Source of the DNA: Methyloprofundus sp.
GTDB lineage: Bacteria > Pseudomonadota > Gammaproteobacteria > Methylococcales > Methylomonadaceae
Assembly: GCA_013138555.1 (NCBI GenBank)
Contig: WTCN01000324.1
Location: 1-5,446 of the forward strand
Direction of reading: 5' to 3'
Length of the DNA stretch: 5,446 nucleotides
The number at the start of each line of letters is the position of its first letter. Within the stretch, counting starts at the first letter, position 1. The notes beneath the pieces are model-generated. The model had not been told where the DNA came from, ran no database searches, and saw only the letters and a list, made by a program, of their open reading frames with translations. The translations under genes were made by a program, and so were the position numbers. Below are positions 5,378 to 5,446 of this stretch, piece by piece.

Positions 5378-5446
5378 CTAAGTCATCCAGATAAGTGTCG
5401 CCATGCGCCCTGTCTGACCCTCCCGACGATAGGAGAAAAAACGTTC
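5378..5446 (-). CDS. pgeF: C-terminal end of a PgeF/YfiH-type protein, cut by the window edge
   Basis: Reading the minus strand in from the right edge gives 22 codons and a TAG stop at 5380-5378. The peptide contains FFSYRREGQTGRMA and ends in LIWMT. The (F/Y)(F/Y)SYRR-x5-GRMA signature close to a hydrophobic C-terminus is, from memory, that of the PgeF/YfiH family (DUF152, Cu-oxidase_4). PgeF is described as a peptidoglycan editing factor that prevents misincorporation of serine in the muropeptide stem; other members have purine nucleoside phosphorylase or multicopper-oxidase activity. Only the tail is present, so the active-site Cys and His residues cannot be checked. The gene converges on apaH. 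Confidence 0.82.
   Translation of the reverse strand, partial: ERFFSYRREGQTGRMATLIWMT

Overview
The window looks like AT-rich chromosomal DNA from a gammaproteobacterium. The basis is the type of each recognisable gene: an E. coli-type ammonia-dependent NadE, an apaG-apaH pair, a short RRM protein next to a VF530-family protein, and the C-terminus of a PgeF (YfiH) protein at the right edge. The species cannot be named from this sequence.

Left third (1-1934), minus strand: a c-di-GMP signalling locus that appears duplicated and partly decayed. An intact 240-residue GGDEF diguanylate cyclase lies at 824-1546. The first 28 codons of a second, clearly paralogous gene run off the left edge (1-86); 37 of 43 bases match at the two starts. 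Between them, at 454-582, is a C-terminal remnant that I recognise as the SiaC (DUF1987) family. SiaC proteins are the phospho-switch partners of SiaD-type diguanylate cyclases. The rest of this region (87-453, 583-823, 1547-1934) shows no convincing gene.

Middle (1935-2891), plus strand: an RRM RNA-binding protein, a VF530-family DNA-binding protein overlapping it by 8 bases, and 29 bases later a small secreted protein. The secreted protein is made of ten-residue D-x-x-G-N half-repeats, with matching cysteine-bearing units at both ends of the array. I cannot assign it a function.

Right part (2892-5446): a large inverted repeat (2958-3011) separates the secreted-protein gene from the convergent nadE (3029-3859, minus). 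nadE is divergent from apaG-apaH (plus, five bases apart). The last 69 bases encode the C-terminus of a PgeF-type protein on the minus strand, convergent with apaH. nadE makes NAD; ApaH hydrolyses Ap4A and related dinucleotides; ApaG is its conserved small neighbour.

The two parts most worth pursuing are the decaying siaC/diguanylate-cyclase locus and the cysteine-capped repeat protein.
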